Source: Pyropia yezoensis (Eukaryota; Rhodophyta; Bangiophyceae; Bangiales; Bangiaceae). Taken from it: a stretch of 64,000 nucleotides of DNA. The notes under the pieces were generated by a model. It searched no databases. It saw only the letters and a list, made by a program, of their open reading frames with translations, and was not told where the DNA came from. Below are positions 33,906-43,072 of the stretch, piece by piece. The stretch spans positions 6,884,627 through 6,948,626 of the forward strand of contig CM020618.1 in NCBI GenBank assembly GCA_009829735.1, written 5' to 3'. A program made the translations under genes and the position numbers. The first letter of the stretch is position 1. Each line of letters begins with the position of its first letter.

Positions 33906-34322
33906 TTGCACATCTCGGTCGTGGTGCGACGTGCTATGCGACGGGTCGTTCTCCGGTCACTCGATGCGTGGGGGATGCGTCTGAGAAACATTAGGAGCTT
34001 TTTGTGTCTAAGCGTCGTGGCCCACCGCGCATTTACGGCTCGCTCCCGCGGTCCCTTGTTGATGCCCGTGTCTCGACGCGGTAGGCGCGTCCCCCCCTCC
34101 CTCGAAGGCTACTGCCGCCCCCACCAGCGACCACTGCCCTCAGCCGCGTATTTCGTGAACGCGCTGGCGTGCTACGCGGCGGACGCGGCGGCGGTGGTGG
34201 CGGCGGCGGCTTTCGACGCGACCACCGCGGCGGCGCTTTGCGGGGGGGGCGCTGCAGAGGATGCCGTGGCGGTGGCCGCCACCGCCGAAGTGGCCGACGC
34301 AGCTACGGCGGCGGCGGCCTAC
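33906..34322 (+). other. Possible host exon cut by the family D LTR
   Basis: An ORF beginning at 33906 becomes strongly Ala-rich and helical (AYFVNALACYAADAAAVV onward) up to the exact start of the LTR at 34323, after which it ends within 13 codons. The Ala-rich style and codon use match the nucleoporin ORF. No family is recognisable, and GC bias alone might account for it. Confidence 0.3.
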
Positions 34323-34684
34323 TGTAGCAATATGGATGACCGTATCTTGACCCTACTTTAGGGGGACTACTTCCATTCTTTAACTTTCAATTTGGGAGTC
34401 CGTATTGGTCACGGTTTCTGCGAGTTACGTATGACCAGAGGGACTTGCATCTTGGGATGAAGGGTAGTTAGTGGTGTCTTCGAGGGTTTATATCGAGGGG
34501 GCCTGCAGCGAATCCACCGCCGGCCATGGTAGAACAACAAACCCCTCCCATTTGGGCTCCCGTCTTGGTCCCGTGGCTTGCGCTCCAAGGACAGCAGCCT
34601 TGGCCCCTCGGTGACGTTGGTGCCGATCCCTCCTGGTGAGTGTGCCCTGAGAGTGGACGTGCGACGGTTCCCTATTGTGCTACA
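34323..34684 (+). repeat. Family D 5' LTR
   Basis: 362 bp, TGTAGCAATATGG to CTATTGTGCTACA, with near-inverted termini (TGTAGCA/TGCTACA). Orientation is set by the primer-binding site just downstream. It matches the reverse complement of 63098-63460. Confidence 0.88.
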
Positions 34685-34685
34685 T

Positions 34686-34703
34686 TGGTGGAGCAGCAGG
34701 GGA
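34686..34703 (+). promoter_or_regulatory. Primer-binding site, family D
   Basis: TGGTGGAGCAGCAGGGGA begins 1 nt after the LTR end, the same 18-mer as families A and B. Confidence 0.75.
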
Positions 34704-34909
34704 CGGGTTTTCGTGACCATTGTGGTGACGCCGTCTTCGGCCCTGGCACACGGATAGGGAGCCGGTCCTTTTCTTGTACTCGTGGTGCTGCGATCTGGTT
34801 GATTGTGTTGAGTGGTTACGTTTGATTACGATATACTCTTACTCTCCCCAACCTACCCCCTCGCTCTCTTATTCGTGGTGACCGTTACGTCGGACGACTG
34901 ATTGTAACT

Positions 34910-36653
34910 ATGTCTACCCAAGAGAAGGGGAACGTTCAAGATGACGGATCGGCGTCGACGCCGACCCCGGAGCTGAATGCGGGAACCGGAATCGGTAACT
35001 CGATCGACAACATTGAGAAGCCGATGCTCTCCGGTGCCGGATCGACGTTGGGTACGGCGCGGACGGCCGGGGGCGGCGGACCGCCTCAACCGTCTTCTGC
35101 CGACCTACTCCGCCGCCACCTGCACCAGGGGACTCTCTGATGGCATCATTGGCGCGCATCGAGGCCCGGTTCACCGGACTCGACGCCCGTCAAGAGCGTA
35201 CGGAGGACGCAATCGCTGTGCTGATGTCAATACGCCACACGACGGTACCCCGTCGTGTTCCTCCCGCTTCGGTACGGTTCGAACCGGCCGGACTACTTTC
35301 GGAGTCTACCGGGGTCGACCCTGGTGCAGCTACCCCCGGACAACCCCCGGACACGGCGGGTCATGGATCCGACTCGTCAGCCGAGTAGGAACGGAGTCAC
35401 TCGGAGCGCTACGCTCGAAGTACCTGGAGCGGACTTCGCGCACACGGCCCGACGGGTACTTACGCCGGAGCAGGGTCGGCTATGGCGGGGGTGCGGTACC
35501 CTACCGCAGTACCCCCACGACGGAGGAAGCCATGCATTTCGGAAGCCCGAGGTCCCGAAGCCGGAAGTACCAGCTTCACTAGTACAAGCTATGACAGCGC
35601 AGGTTACTGCGAGCTTACTGAAGCGGATGCAGTCCGATGAGTTCACCCACCAACTGGCCAAGCGACTTGACATCCAGGACGCTGACACGGCGATTGTCAA
35701 CGAAGTCTTCAGGTCGGTACTGCCTCCTGAATGGCATCGTTTGAAAGACCGTTCCACTACCGTATCGGAATCAGTTCGTAATACCTTGCATCGGGCGATC
35801 CGCTCTATGCAGACCCTTATGAAGGAAGTCCCTATGATCGGGGGCCCGAACGGACGCCCGTCGGCAGTCATTGGCTTCCTGACCAGCTTCAAGGCAGCCG
35901 CAGACAAGGCACTCGTTAACTAGGGGCTAGCCCTGGAGATCCTCCCGTTCTTGGTTGATGAACGGGTACGAGGCATCCTCCGCCAGGCATTCCCAATGCC
36001 GGGATTGAGGGTCGCAGCCACCCCCATGGATCACCGTGGTATTCCGAAGGAGCTGCTGAGCACCTACCTCAGTGAGGACAAGTGCGAAGACCACAACCGG
36101 GCCCTTCGCACCGCCACCGCCCAGTCCTGGGAGGATGAGCATGTTCGGACGCCGGATCCAAGAGCTCGACTTCGAGCTTGGGAAACTCTTCGGGGAAGGG
36201 GAACTTCCGGCCATCCTGCTCGCAGGAATACCTCACTACGGTGGGATATCCGCACGGGGAGCCAATATGGCTCGGACGAACTTCAGTCGACTGATGCACA
36301 TATGCAAGTCGCTGGGGGACGCCTACCGGGTGCTTCACCCTAAGTGCGCCTGAGCCCCAAAGCCCGAGGGGGAGGGGAGCAAGCTCAGTCTCACCCCGGT
36401 ACCTAGGCAAGAGAAGGTGGAACGAAAGGGCGCAGCAGTACTGGTGGCGACCGAGTACGCACCCACGGGTGATGAGGAGCTCCTGGTCGACCAACAGGGC
36501 CACCAGCTGCTACCAGATATGCCGGTGATTGATGATCAAGGTACAGTGGGGTACATCGCCCCTGCGGGGACACAGTTCCAGGTAGGCGAGGGCCCGGGAC
36601 GTCGCGTCTCGTATGTACGGACAACAGGGTACTCCCCGATCGCGGGGAACCCC
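34910..36653 (+). pseudogene. gag: Family D gag (broken, 3' truncated)
   Basis: Begins at ATG 34910 (MSTQEKGN) and passes through several frames: TGA near 35138, a frame change before 35255 and TAG 35921-35923. The block SAVIGFLTSFKAAADKALVN, then GLALEILPFLVDERVRG after the stop, matches the capsid core of the A, B and C gags (FLRRF-KACNDND, then ALYLL). A further capsid-like stretch lies at 36140-36350. A third segment (36417-36653) has no recognisable motif. The knuckle is absent because the family A LTR cuts the region. Confidence 0.65.
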
Positions 36654-37226
36654 TGTCGCATCCCTGGCCGCGACTTGGCGCCGACCCGGGATGGCGACCA
36701 AGGGGGCACCAGGAGCCAGGACACGCCCGCCGTATAAAGATGGCTGGCGGCCGTGGCCCGTGCCCGGCACTGGGATGCGGTAGACTACGCTACCCACACG
36801 TAAGAGAGGGACTTCTGATGGGTTTTCCACACTTGTGAGAGACTTGATTGGAGAGAATTTGAGTGTGAACTTAGTGAGGGAGAATAGAATGAGTAGCGAT
36901 AGTGGCCCTTGACCAGACGAGGTTAGACTCGGGTCGGGGCCACTCCGGAGTAGGGGGGTACTACCAAGCCAGAGTCCCGAGGCTCCCCCAGATGCACGTT
37001 AAGAGGAACAGCGAGGCGCCCTTGGCCCGCGCCCTCAGGACAAAGACAACTGCGCGTTTGCTTTCCTCTTCCCCGTGTGCTGTACCGTGCGCATCTGCTT
37101 GCTGTGCGAGCAGGCACGTGAGGCAACAGGCATACCACTCTCGTAGTTCCTCTTTCTGTCTTACCTGTCCCTTTCCCCCGAGGGACAAAGACACGTGTCT
37201 GAGAGGATCGAGTTTTGTACCAAACA
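36654..37226 (+). repeat. Family A 5' LTR of A2
   Basis: About 573 bp, TGTCGCATCC (one change from TGTAGCATCC) to TTTTGTACCAAACA. The primer-binding site follows at 37231-37248 with its first base changed (CGGTGGAGCAGCAGGGGA). Confidence 0.88.
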
Positions 37227-37439
37227 TATTCGGTGGAGCAGCAGGGGAGTGACTGGAGTGTTTAAGAAAAGACCTTCGGGAGCTGCGGTTGGGTTGTTCT
37301 TGTTCTGTCCTCTTCTGTGGTTCGGGAATTTTTTGCACCCGTTCACGGGAATCCCATTCCTGGCTCCCCAACCCCTCTCTTGTGGTCTGGCGATCTTTGG
37401 ACACGCAGGCAACTGGACTGTGGCTGTGAACAGACCAAC

Positions 37440-39201
37440 ATGGCTACCCTCCCTGGCACGACGGTGCCCGAACGGGTCGACCCCGCCTCCCATAGCGCAT
37501 CCCTGGTCACCGCCGGGGACGGTGTTCAACCCGGCGTTGTCCCCACGGGCGAAGCAGACCTGGGCGTGACACCCGGTAGCGGACTGGAGTCCACAGGCGA
37601 CGAAGTGCCTCTTGCTCCAGTTCCTCCGGCTGTCCCTCCTGCGGGAGCCACCCCGGGGTCAACGGCGATCGAGTCCGCGAGAAGCAGACGACTCCCTCCT
37701 GTCGGTTCTACTCCTGAGCTTCCGAGGATACCCCCTGGTGTGTTTACTCCTGGACCTATATATGGTAGCTGGGTGTATACACCTCTTCCTTTGGGCGCTA
37801 GCAGTGCCAGAGGCACCGCCATGACTGGTTCTACGGGCCCCCCTGGGACCTCGACTCCTGGGACCGGCCAAGCCTTTCCTACCCTGGCGTCCTATGGGGC
37901 GGGGAGCTCCAAGGCCGGTAACCGGAGCAGCGGGAGGCGGCGTCGTCGTCGTCGTCGCTCTAGCACCAGCGAGACCAGTTCCTCCAGCTCAGAGGAGGGA
38001 TACGACTGGGACGCATCCCCTGGTCCCACCCTGAGCAGGCTGGTCGAGTTTGACTTTCCTGCCGATTAAGTGGGGGTCGCCAACCTGAACAAGGTTACGT
38101 ATTGGGGCAATTACCGGCTGGAGAACCATGACCAAGGTGACACCCGGAAGATGGCCCAGAAAATGGCATCCCTGAACCGGCGTATGCAGCGGAGTTTCGG
38201 GGGACATCCTAAGGTTTCTGGGAAGAAGCCGGCGCTTATATTCGCCTTCCTGCGCCGGTTCGTCAAGGCATGTAACGACAATGACGTGTCGAAGGGCAAG
38301 GCACTCTCCCTTCTGGTCAACGTCATGACCGGAGAAGCGGAACAGCGGTTCGCACAGGTTCTACCAGACTCAGCCAGACACATCGTCGGGCGTACCGTTG
38401 GGAGTTACCCGGAAGCGGTCAATTAACTCCTGTCGAACTACGCCGACACGGACTTCCTGCGCAAGGCGGTAGGAAGGTTCAGCAGGCCAACCAAGGAGCG
38501 ACAAGCAGCTCCAGAGGCCTTCGCCCGCCGTGTCCGGGAGATGAACGAGGCTTATGGCAACGTTTACGCTGAGGACAGGCTTAAGATGATCTTCTCGGAA
38601 GGGCTTCCTGAATATCTTCAAGTGGATGCTGAGAGCTACAACCAAGAACACCAAGAGCATACCTTCCAGCAGCTGATTGCCTACACCCAGGGCAAGTACC
38701 GGCAAGCCAAGGCTCTCCAGGCTCCCATGGTGTCGACTCCCAAGCCGTCGTCGCGAGCTCGCCCGGACCCGACAAGTATAAGAGAGGTCATAACTCAGTA
38801 CAGGTATTGGAAGATGGCGAGACCTCTCCCGTGGCGTCAGGTGACAAGTGGGGTAGCTTCTTCTGGAAGAAAAAGCCTTCCTTGGTAGCCCCTTAGCAAA
38901 TCAAGATCCCGCGTTTCCGGTCTAGCTGGCTGCGCCAGAAGCAGGACCACCTGTCCTACCAGTGCCCGACCATCCCCAAGGATCTCCAGGAGAAGCTCAA
39001 GCGCCAAGGACTGGTGTTTGCGAAGGCAGTCAACTGGGCTGACCGGCGAGCACCCTCCAAGACGGACAAGGCACAGGTACACGCGTTCCGGGTGGCAACC
39101 TTGCAGGGCATTACTAAGGCTCTGACCAAGGAAGCCCCTACGGACTTTGACCTGGAGACCGAGACCTCCAAGGAATCCTCAGACCCGAGAAACGAGTAGG
39201 G
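37440..39201 (+). pseudogene. gag: A2 gag (broken)
   Basis: Starts at ATG 37440 (MATLPGTT), the same start as A4. It has an Arg-rich run (CGT repeats at 37941-37960) and a Ser/Glu tract. Breaks: TAA 38067-38069 where A4 has CAA, TAA near 38424 where A4 has TGG, and frame changes near 38880. The knuckle is damaged: the block that reads CWLCQKEDHMSYQC in A4 here reads SWLRQKQDHLSYQC, losing two metal-binding Cys. Ends at TAG 39197-39199. Confidence 0.88.
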
Positions 39202-39480
39202 CACGCGCTCTCCCCAAGATTCTTCCCGAATATCCGACGGCAGCCTACTTCTCCCTGTTCTCCCCTTGCGTGCCGGGAGATGGGACGGCAGTAACCTGCT
39301 CAACTGGTAGCCGCCTGGACACCCTGTTTGTTCAAGGGGTCCATGCTCGTCTTGCGTAAGGAAAACCTCAAGATTATTGCTCGTATGCGTGTGGGGGATG
39401 GCCTCCTCCAAGCTGATACTCCGGTGGTTGACACGGGAGCCGGACCAAGCGTCATCACTGAGAACCTGTTACCTCCGGGC
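39202..39480 (+). pseudogene. pol: A2 pol start: protease N-terminal half
   Basis: Minus-one frame pol opening. It includes LRKENLKIIARMRVGDG and the aspartic protease active-site block VVDTGAGPSVITENLLPPG, then is cut at 39480 by the LTR of element C. Confidence 0.85.
39476..39480. repeat. Target-site duplication of element C (left copy)
   Basis: CGGGC at 39476-39480 matches CGGGC at 49721-49725 exactly. The intact site in A4 (CCTCCGGGCTGGCGT near 54489) has one copy. Confidence 0.95.
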
Positions 39481-40019
39481 TGTAGCAGTACTCCCAATCA
39501 CCAACCCCGAGTCAGGGAAGGAAGAGGAGTATTGCCGATATCCCAACTTGGGACACCGGAAGCAAGCACCTCCACACAGCCAAACACGGAACTTGCGTGT
39601 GGTGAACGGGTCAGCTCACCAAGGCACGAACAAGATGTGTCGGAGCCAGACGGTGTTTACTTGCTTGGCCAGCCAAGGTGGGCCCTCCCCGCCTTGCTGT
39701 CCCTCCTTATCAACCCTCCTCACACGCTCACGCAACCCCTCAAAACACTCAGAAAATGAACCCTCAAACAAACCAATCATATCACTCCACATGCAAAGCA
39801 CTCAAAGCGTAGAAATCCGTCTGGCTCCCGTGCAAAAATCCCAAGAAACAAATACCAGCAGCATTACCCTGCTCTAGTATGTCGGAAGTCCTAGTCGAAT
39901 TTCCGTCCAGAAGTCAGAAGTTTCACCATCGTGGGTTGGGTGAATTTCGACTTCCGGTCAGGTCCACTTGACCCAAATCTCCAAAGTATTGGTACCGAAT
40001 TCCGGCCCAATCTCCCACA
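39481..40019 (-). repeat. Family C 3' LTR
   Basis: 539 bp; on + it runs TGTAGCAGTACTCCC to ATCTCCCACA. Differences from 49182-49720 include AAAACA/GAAACA, GGTTGGG/GGTCGGG and CCAATCTC/CCACTCTC. On the minus strand the flank at 40032-40020 reads GAGAAGGGGGAAA, a good polypurine tract directly against the LTR. Confidence 0.95.
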
Positions 40020-41027
40020 TTTCCCCCTTCTCAAAAGTCCAGCCGTCCCGGTGGACGTCCAATCAGCTGCGAGTCGCAGTGACCGGGAGAGGAGGGTGCA
40101 ATTCCCGAGTCGGGATGCAAAGTACGGTGCATCGCTGGCGTCTAGCGTGCACCAGGGTTACGCCGGGGTTGCACTCCCGTCCGGCGGGGCCCTCCGGGAG
40201 AGGCAGTCCCTCTCCGTGGGGTGCGCTCTCTGCCCTAACCTGGGTAGAGGAGCCCCCTCCACGCGAAACAGGTGTGGGGGAAAGTCGTCCCCCACCTGGT
40301 CAGGGTGTTTCACGGGTGGACTCCCGTGTGGGTGGGCCCCCTAACCTGGGTGTCGGCGTTCCTCCGCCACACCCCCTTCCCCTCAACTGGAGGAGTAGGG
40401 CGTCGACGTTCTCACTCGGAACGTCGACCTGCACCTGCCCCTTCAGTTGGGGTACGGTTGCTCTCGGGGGGTCGGGTTGTGTCCCCCCCTTAGAGCTCGA
40501 TCCACCCCCAGCTGGCTCTCTGCGGGGTGTTCCTCACTCCTTTCCCCCCCCCTTCTAGTCAGGGTTGAGGGGTGTGCGCACCCCGAGTTGGCGGTGTTGG
40601 ACTCGGTCGCCGGCGGTGGTACTCGGCCGCCGGTGCGGGGTCTTCTCTCCCCTTCGTGTGTGCGGGCGGGTGTGTGTCTTCCCGCCGCTGCTCCCTCGCG
40701 TCGGCGGGTCTGTCTCTTCCCGCCGTGCGGTTTGTGTCGCCGCTTGGGGTGGTGTCTTCCCCCTCCCTGCCCCTGTGTCGGGCGTCTTCGTTGTCAGTGA
40801 AGGCGTGGGTTGTGTCCCCCCCTTGTTGCTCTTCGTCGGCGGGGTTGTGTTTTCCCCGCGCTGCCCCTTGTGTCGGGCTTCTTTGTTGTCGTTGGGGGGT
40901 GTGGGTCGTGTCCCCCCCCTGTTGTTCAAGGCCCAGGTTGAGTTAACCTGGTGGCGGTCAAGGAGGGGGAGCGGGTCGTATCCCCCCCCCGTGCTCAACC
41001 TCACCGAGTTGGTCAAGATTATTCAAG
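40020..41027. other. Family C spacer between 3' LTR and the accessory ORF
   Basis: C/T/G-rich on +, no convincing ORF. A motif GGTTGTGTCCCCCCC or close variants recurs near 40463, 40807, 40906 and 40975; on the element's sense strand these are G7-ACACAACC tracts. It is the natural place for a promoter or 5' leader of the + strand ORF that begins at 41028. Confidence 0.55.
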
Positions 41028-42944
41028 ATGGCGGGTGAGCCGAGTCGGCCTTTGTCCCCGTCCCCGACGTCTCTGTCGGACAAGCGACGGGCGGGAGAGG
41101 AGGCCCTCGGGACTGAGGAGTCTCTCAGCCGGGGGTCGGCCATGGAGACGACTCGTCCCGGGCGAGGGTCGGAGGCGGCCGCCTCAACCGTCCCCGCCCC
41201 ATCACCTCCTACTGCCCCCTTGGCTGTGGTCCCACCGGGGGATGGGTCTTCCAACCCGGTGGCGGAAGGGGATGTGACTCCCATCCCCCGCCTTCCTGAG
41301 TCGCGGCTGCTACTCCCGCCGCGGCCCCGTCCTCCTATGGGGCCCCGAGCCTGGGCGCCTCCCAAGTCAGTCGGGGAGCTTCCCGACTGCAAGCTCAAGG
41401 ATGTCTACTTGATCATCCCCGAGCCACGGCGGACCGACGTATGGTACCGCCGGACTCGTCGGTATCCCAACCAGGTGACTTTACCTGATGGGGTGGTCTG
41501 CGACCTACCAGCGCTACTCTGCCTGGCGGACGCGCCTGAAGTCCAAGCGTTGTCAACCTCCCTCGCCATGGGGTCGGGCGACGTGGAGATCGACGACACC
41601 CACGCGGTGGTGTCTACCGAGTGGTCTGCCCTTCTCCGTCCCTACCTGGGCGGAGAGGACGCCCACGCCCAACACGGTGTGGTGCGAGAGGAGTTCCGAC
41701 TCCGGGGCTCCTCGGGCTTCCTCATCCACGGGTCGCGGGTGGAGTTCACCCACGTACCTCTGGAGGAGCGTGAGCACCAGTACCCTCTTCTCCCAGGGTG
41801 GTGGGAGACAGTGGAGGTACCTTGTGGGTTTCCGGCTCGGATCCCCCTCCTCGTTGCCTACTTTGGCTCCGTGCTACGCTCCAGCTCGGAGGGCAACCGG
41901 GTCTTCGCCTACCTCGCCACGCACTGGGTGGTCGTGGTGGCTCGGGGCTGGTACTCCGATGTAGTCCATCGGGGTTACCTGTGGCACCTCCCACCGGCTC
42001 TGGTGGAGGGTATGGAAACCCTTGGCTTCCAGTGGTTAGCCTTGGGCGCGGGGGACCTGGCTCCGTTCCTCCTCAAGGGTATGGTCACCCTGCACAATCG
42101 ACTCGATTGGGCGCAGCTGGACCCCTTCCTCCGCCGCAACAAGCGTTCAGAGCCGGGGTTGGAGAGTGAGCCACCCCGGGAGTTCGTCCATGTCACCCAT
42201 ACTCTGGTGCAGGGGCAGCTGCTCCTGCGTGAGGGGTTGGGGGACCCTTCCCTTCCCTACGCGGAGGGGGTTACTCCCTCTACGTTGCCCCCTGGCTCTG
42301 GGTGGGCGACGTCATCGGCGACGACTCGTCGTGGTGCTCATCGAGGAGCCCCTCGAAGCCGCGGGCGAGCTGTGCCGACGTCTTCCCCGCGGGTCGCGAC
42401 TCCGACCTCGGGGGGTGTGGAGCCGACTCAGGCTCCACCCTTCCAGTTCCTCGAACCCTTCCCCGACGTGGCGTTGGGTTCGCTACGGGTCCGAACTCCG
42501 GTCCCGATGCCGATTGCGCGTGGCGTCGGCGAGATGCTTCCCAACTTGGGAGCCATCATGTATGACGCCACGGTGGAGGCCTCACTCGTGGCCTCCCTTG
42601 ACACGTTGGCTTGGGTCACCCGGCGTGTCAGTCACTTTCTCGCGTCGGGCGACTCAGCCACGGCGCGACAGTCATTGGCAGCTGAGGTCACTTGCCTCGC
42701 CGTTGGACACGAGTTTGTCCAACGGCTGCTGTCGACTCAGCAGCAGCTTCCGCGTCACGAAGGGAGTACCTCCGGACATCTTTCTTACGACGGGGATGGG
42801 TCCGCGAGTCGGCGGGCCCCTCCCAGTGCTTCCACTCCGGGGCCTTCCCAAGGGGGTTACGCCCCTCCGCTACCGTCCTACGACCCTGGGGGTTCGTGGT
42901 CGGGCGGTCCCTATAGTGGTGGGGGTGGGCATATGGAACGCTAG
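41028..42944 (+). CDS. Family C opposite-strand accessory ORF, intact, function unknown
   Basis: 638 uninterrupted codons, antisense to gag-pol, ending 129 bp from the pol end. Layout: Ser/Pro/Gly-rich residues 1-115, a conserved globular block (about 115-400: DVYLIIPEPRRTDVWYRR, TVEVPCGFPARIPLL, ATHWVVVVARGWYS, LDWAQLDPFLRR, FVHVTHTLVQGQ), a Pro/Arg linker, a helical block (about 475-570: LGAIMYDATVEASL, SLAAEVTCLAVGHEFVQRLL) and a Gly/Ser/Tyr tail. Order and several short patterns match the family A accessory ORFs (VEIPVGCAPSSIPF, ANHWLH, VHDWTFLNLIADE, WVQVAYQTS, then GELHATLTRLGLAQR). No catalytic motif, knuckle or clear transmembrane signature is visible. An intact frame beside a damaged pol suggests recent function or youth. 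The start is the ATG in AAGATGGCGG. Confidence 0.75.
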   Translation: MAGEPSRPLSPSPTSLSDKRRAGEEALGTEESLSRGSAMETTRPGRGSEAAASTVPAPSPPTAPLAVVPPGDGSSNPVAEGDVTPIPRLPESRLLLPPRPRPPMGPRAWAPPKSVGELPDCKLKDVYLIIPEPRRTDVWYRRTRRYPNQVTLPDGVVCDLPALLCLADAPEVQALSTSLAMGSGDVEIDDTHAVVSTEWSALLRPYLGGEDAHAQHGVVREEFRLRGSSGFLIHGSRVEFTHVPLEEREHQYPLLPGWWETVEVPCGFPARIPLLVAYFGSVLRSSSEGNRVFAYLATHWVVVVARGWYSDVVHRGYLWHLPPALVEGMETLGFQWLALGAGDLAPFLLKGMVTLHNRLDWAQLDPFLRRNKRSEPGLESEPPREFVHVTHTLVQGQLLLREGLGDPSLPYAEGVTPSTLPPGSGWATSSATTRRGAHRGAPRSRGRAVPTSSPRVATPTSGGVEPTQAPPFQFLEPFPDVALGSLRVRTPVPMPIARGVGEMLPNLGAIMYDATVEASLVASLDTLAWVTRRVSHFLASGDSATARQSLAAEVTCLAVGHEFVQRLLSTQQQLPRHEGSTSGHLSYDGDGSASRRAPPSASTPGPSQGGYAPPLPSYDPGGSWSGGPYSGGGGHMER

Positions 42945-43072
42945 AGTCAGCGGTCGAACGACTTGTTCTTTTCTTGGCGAGAAGAGTGGTGTGTGTTCTT
43001 CTCGTTTTGTATTGTGCCATAGTCGGCTTTGTTAGTAGAGAATCTTTGAAGAACCATGGTATGCGTTTGTAC

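Larger units (their letters stand above)
34323..36653 (+). mobile_element. Ty3/gypsy-type family D, 5' part only
   Basis: 5' LTR, primer-binding site and a gag-like region, then cut by the family A LTR at 36654. No pol belonging to it is adjacent. A second family D LTR lies at 63098-63460 in reverse orientation and belongs to another copy. Confidence 0.75.
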
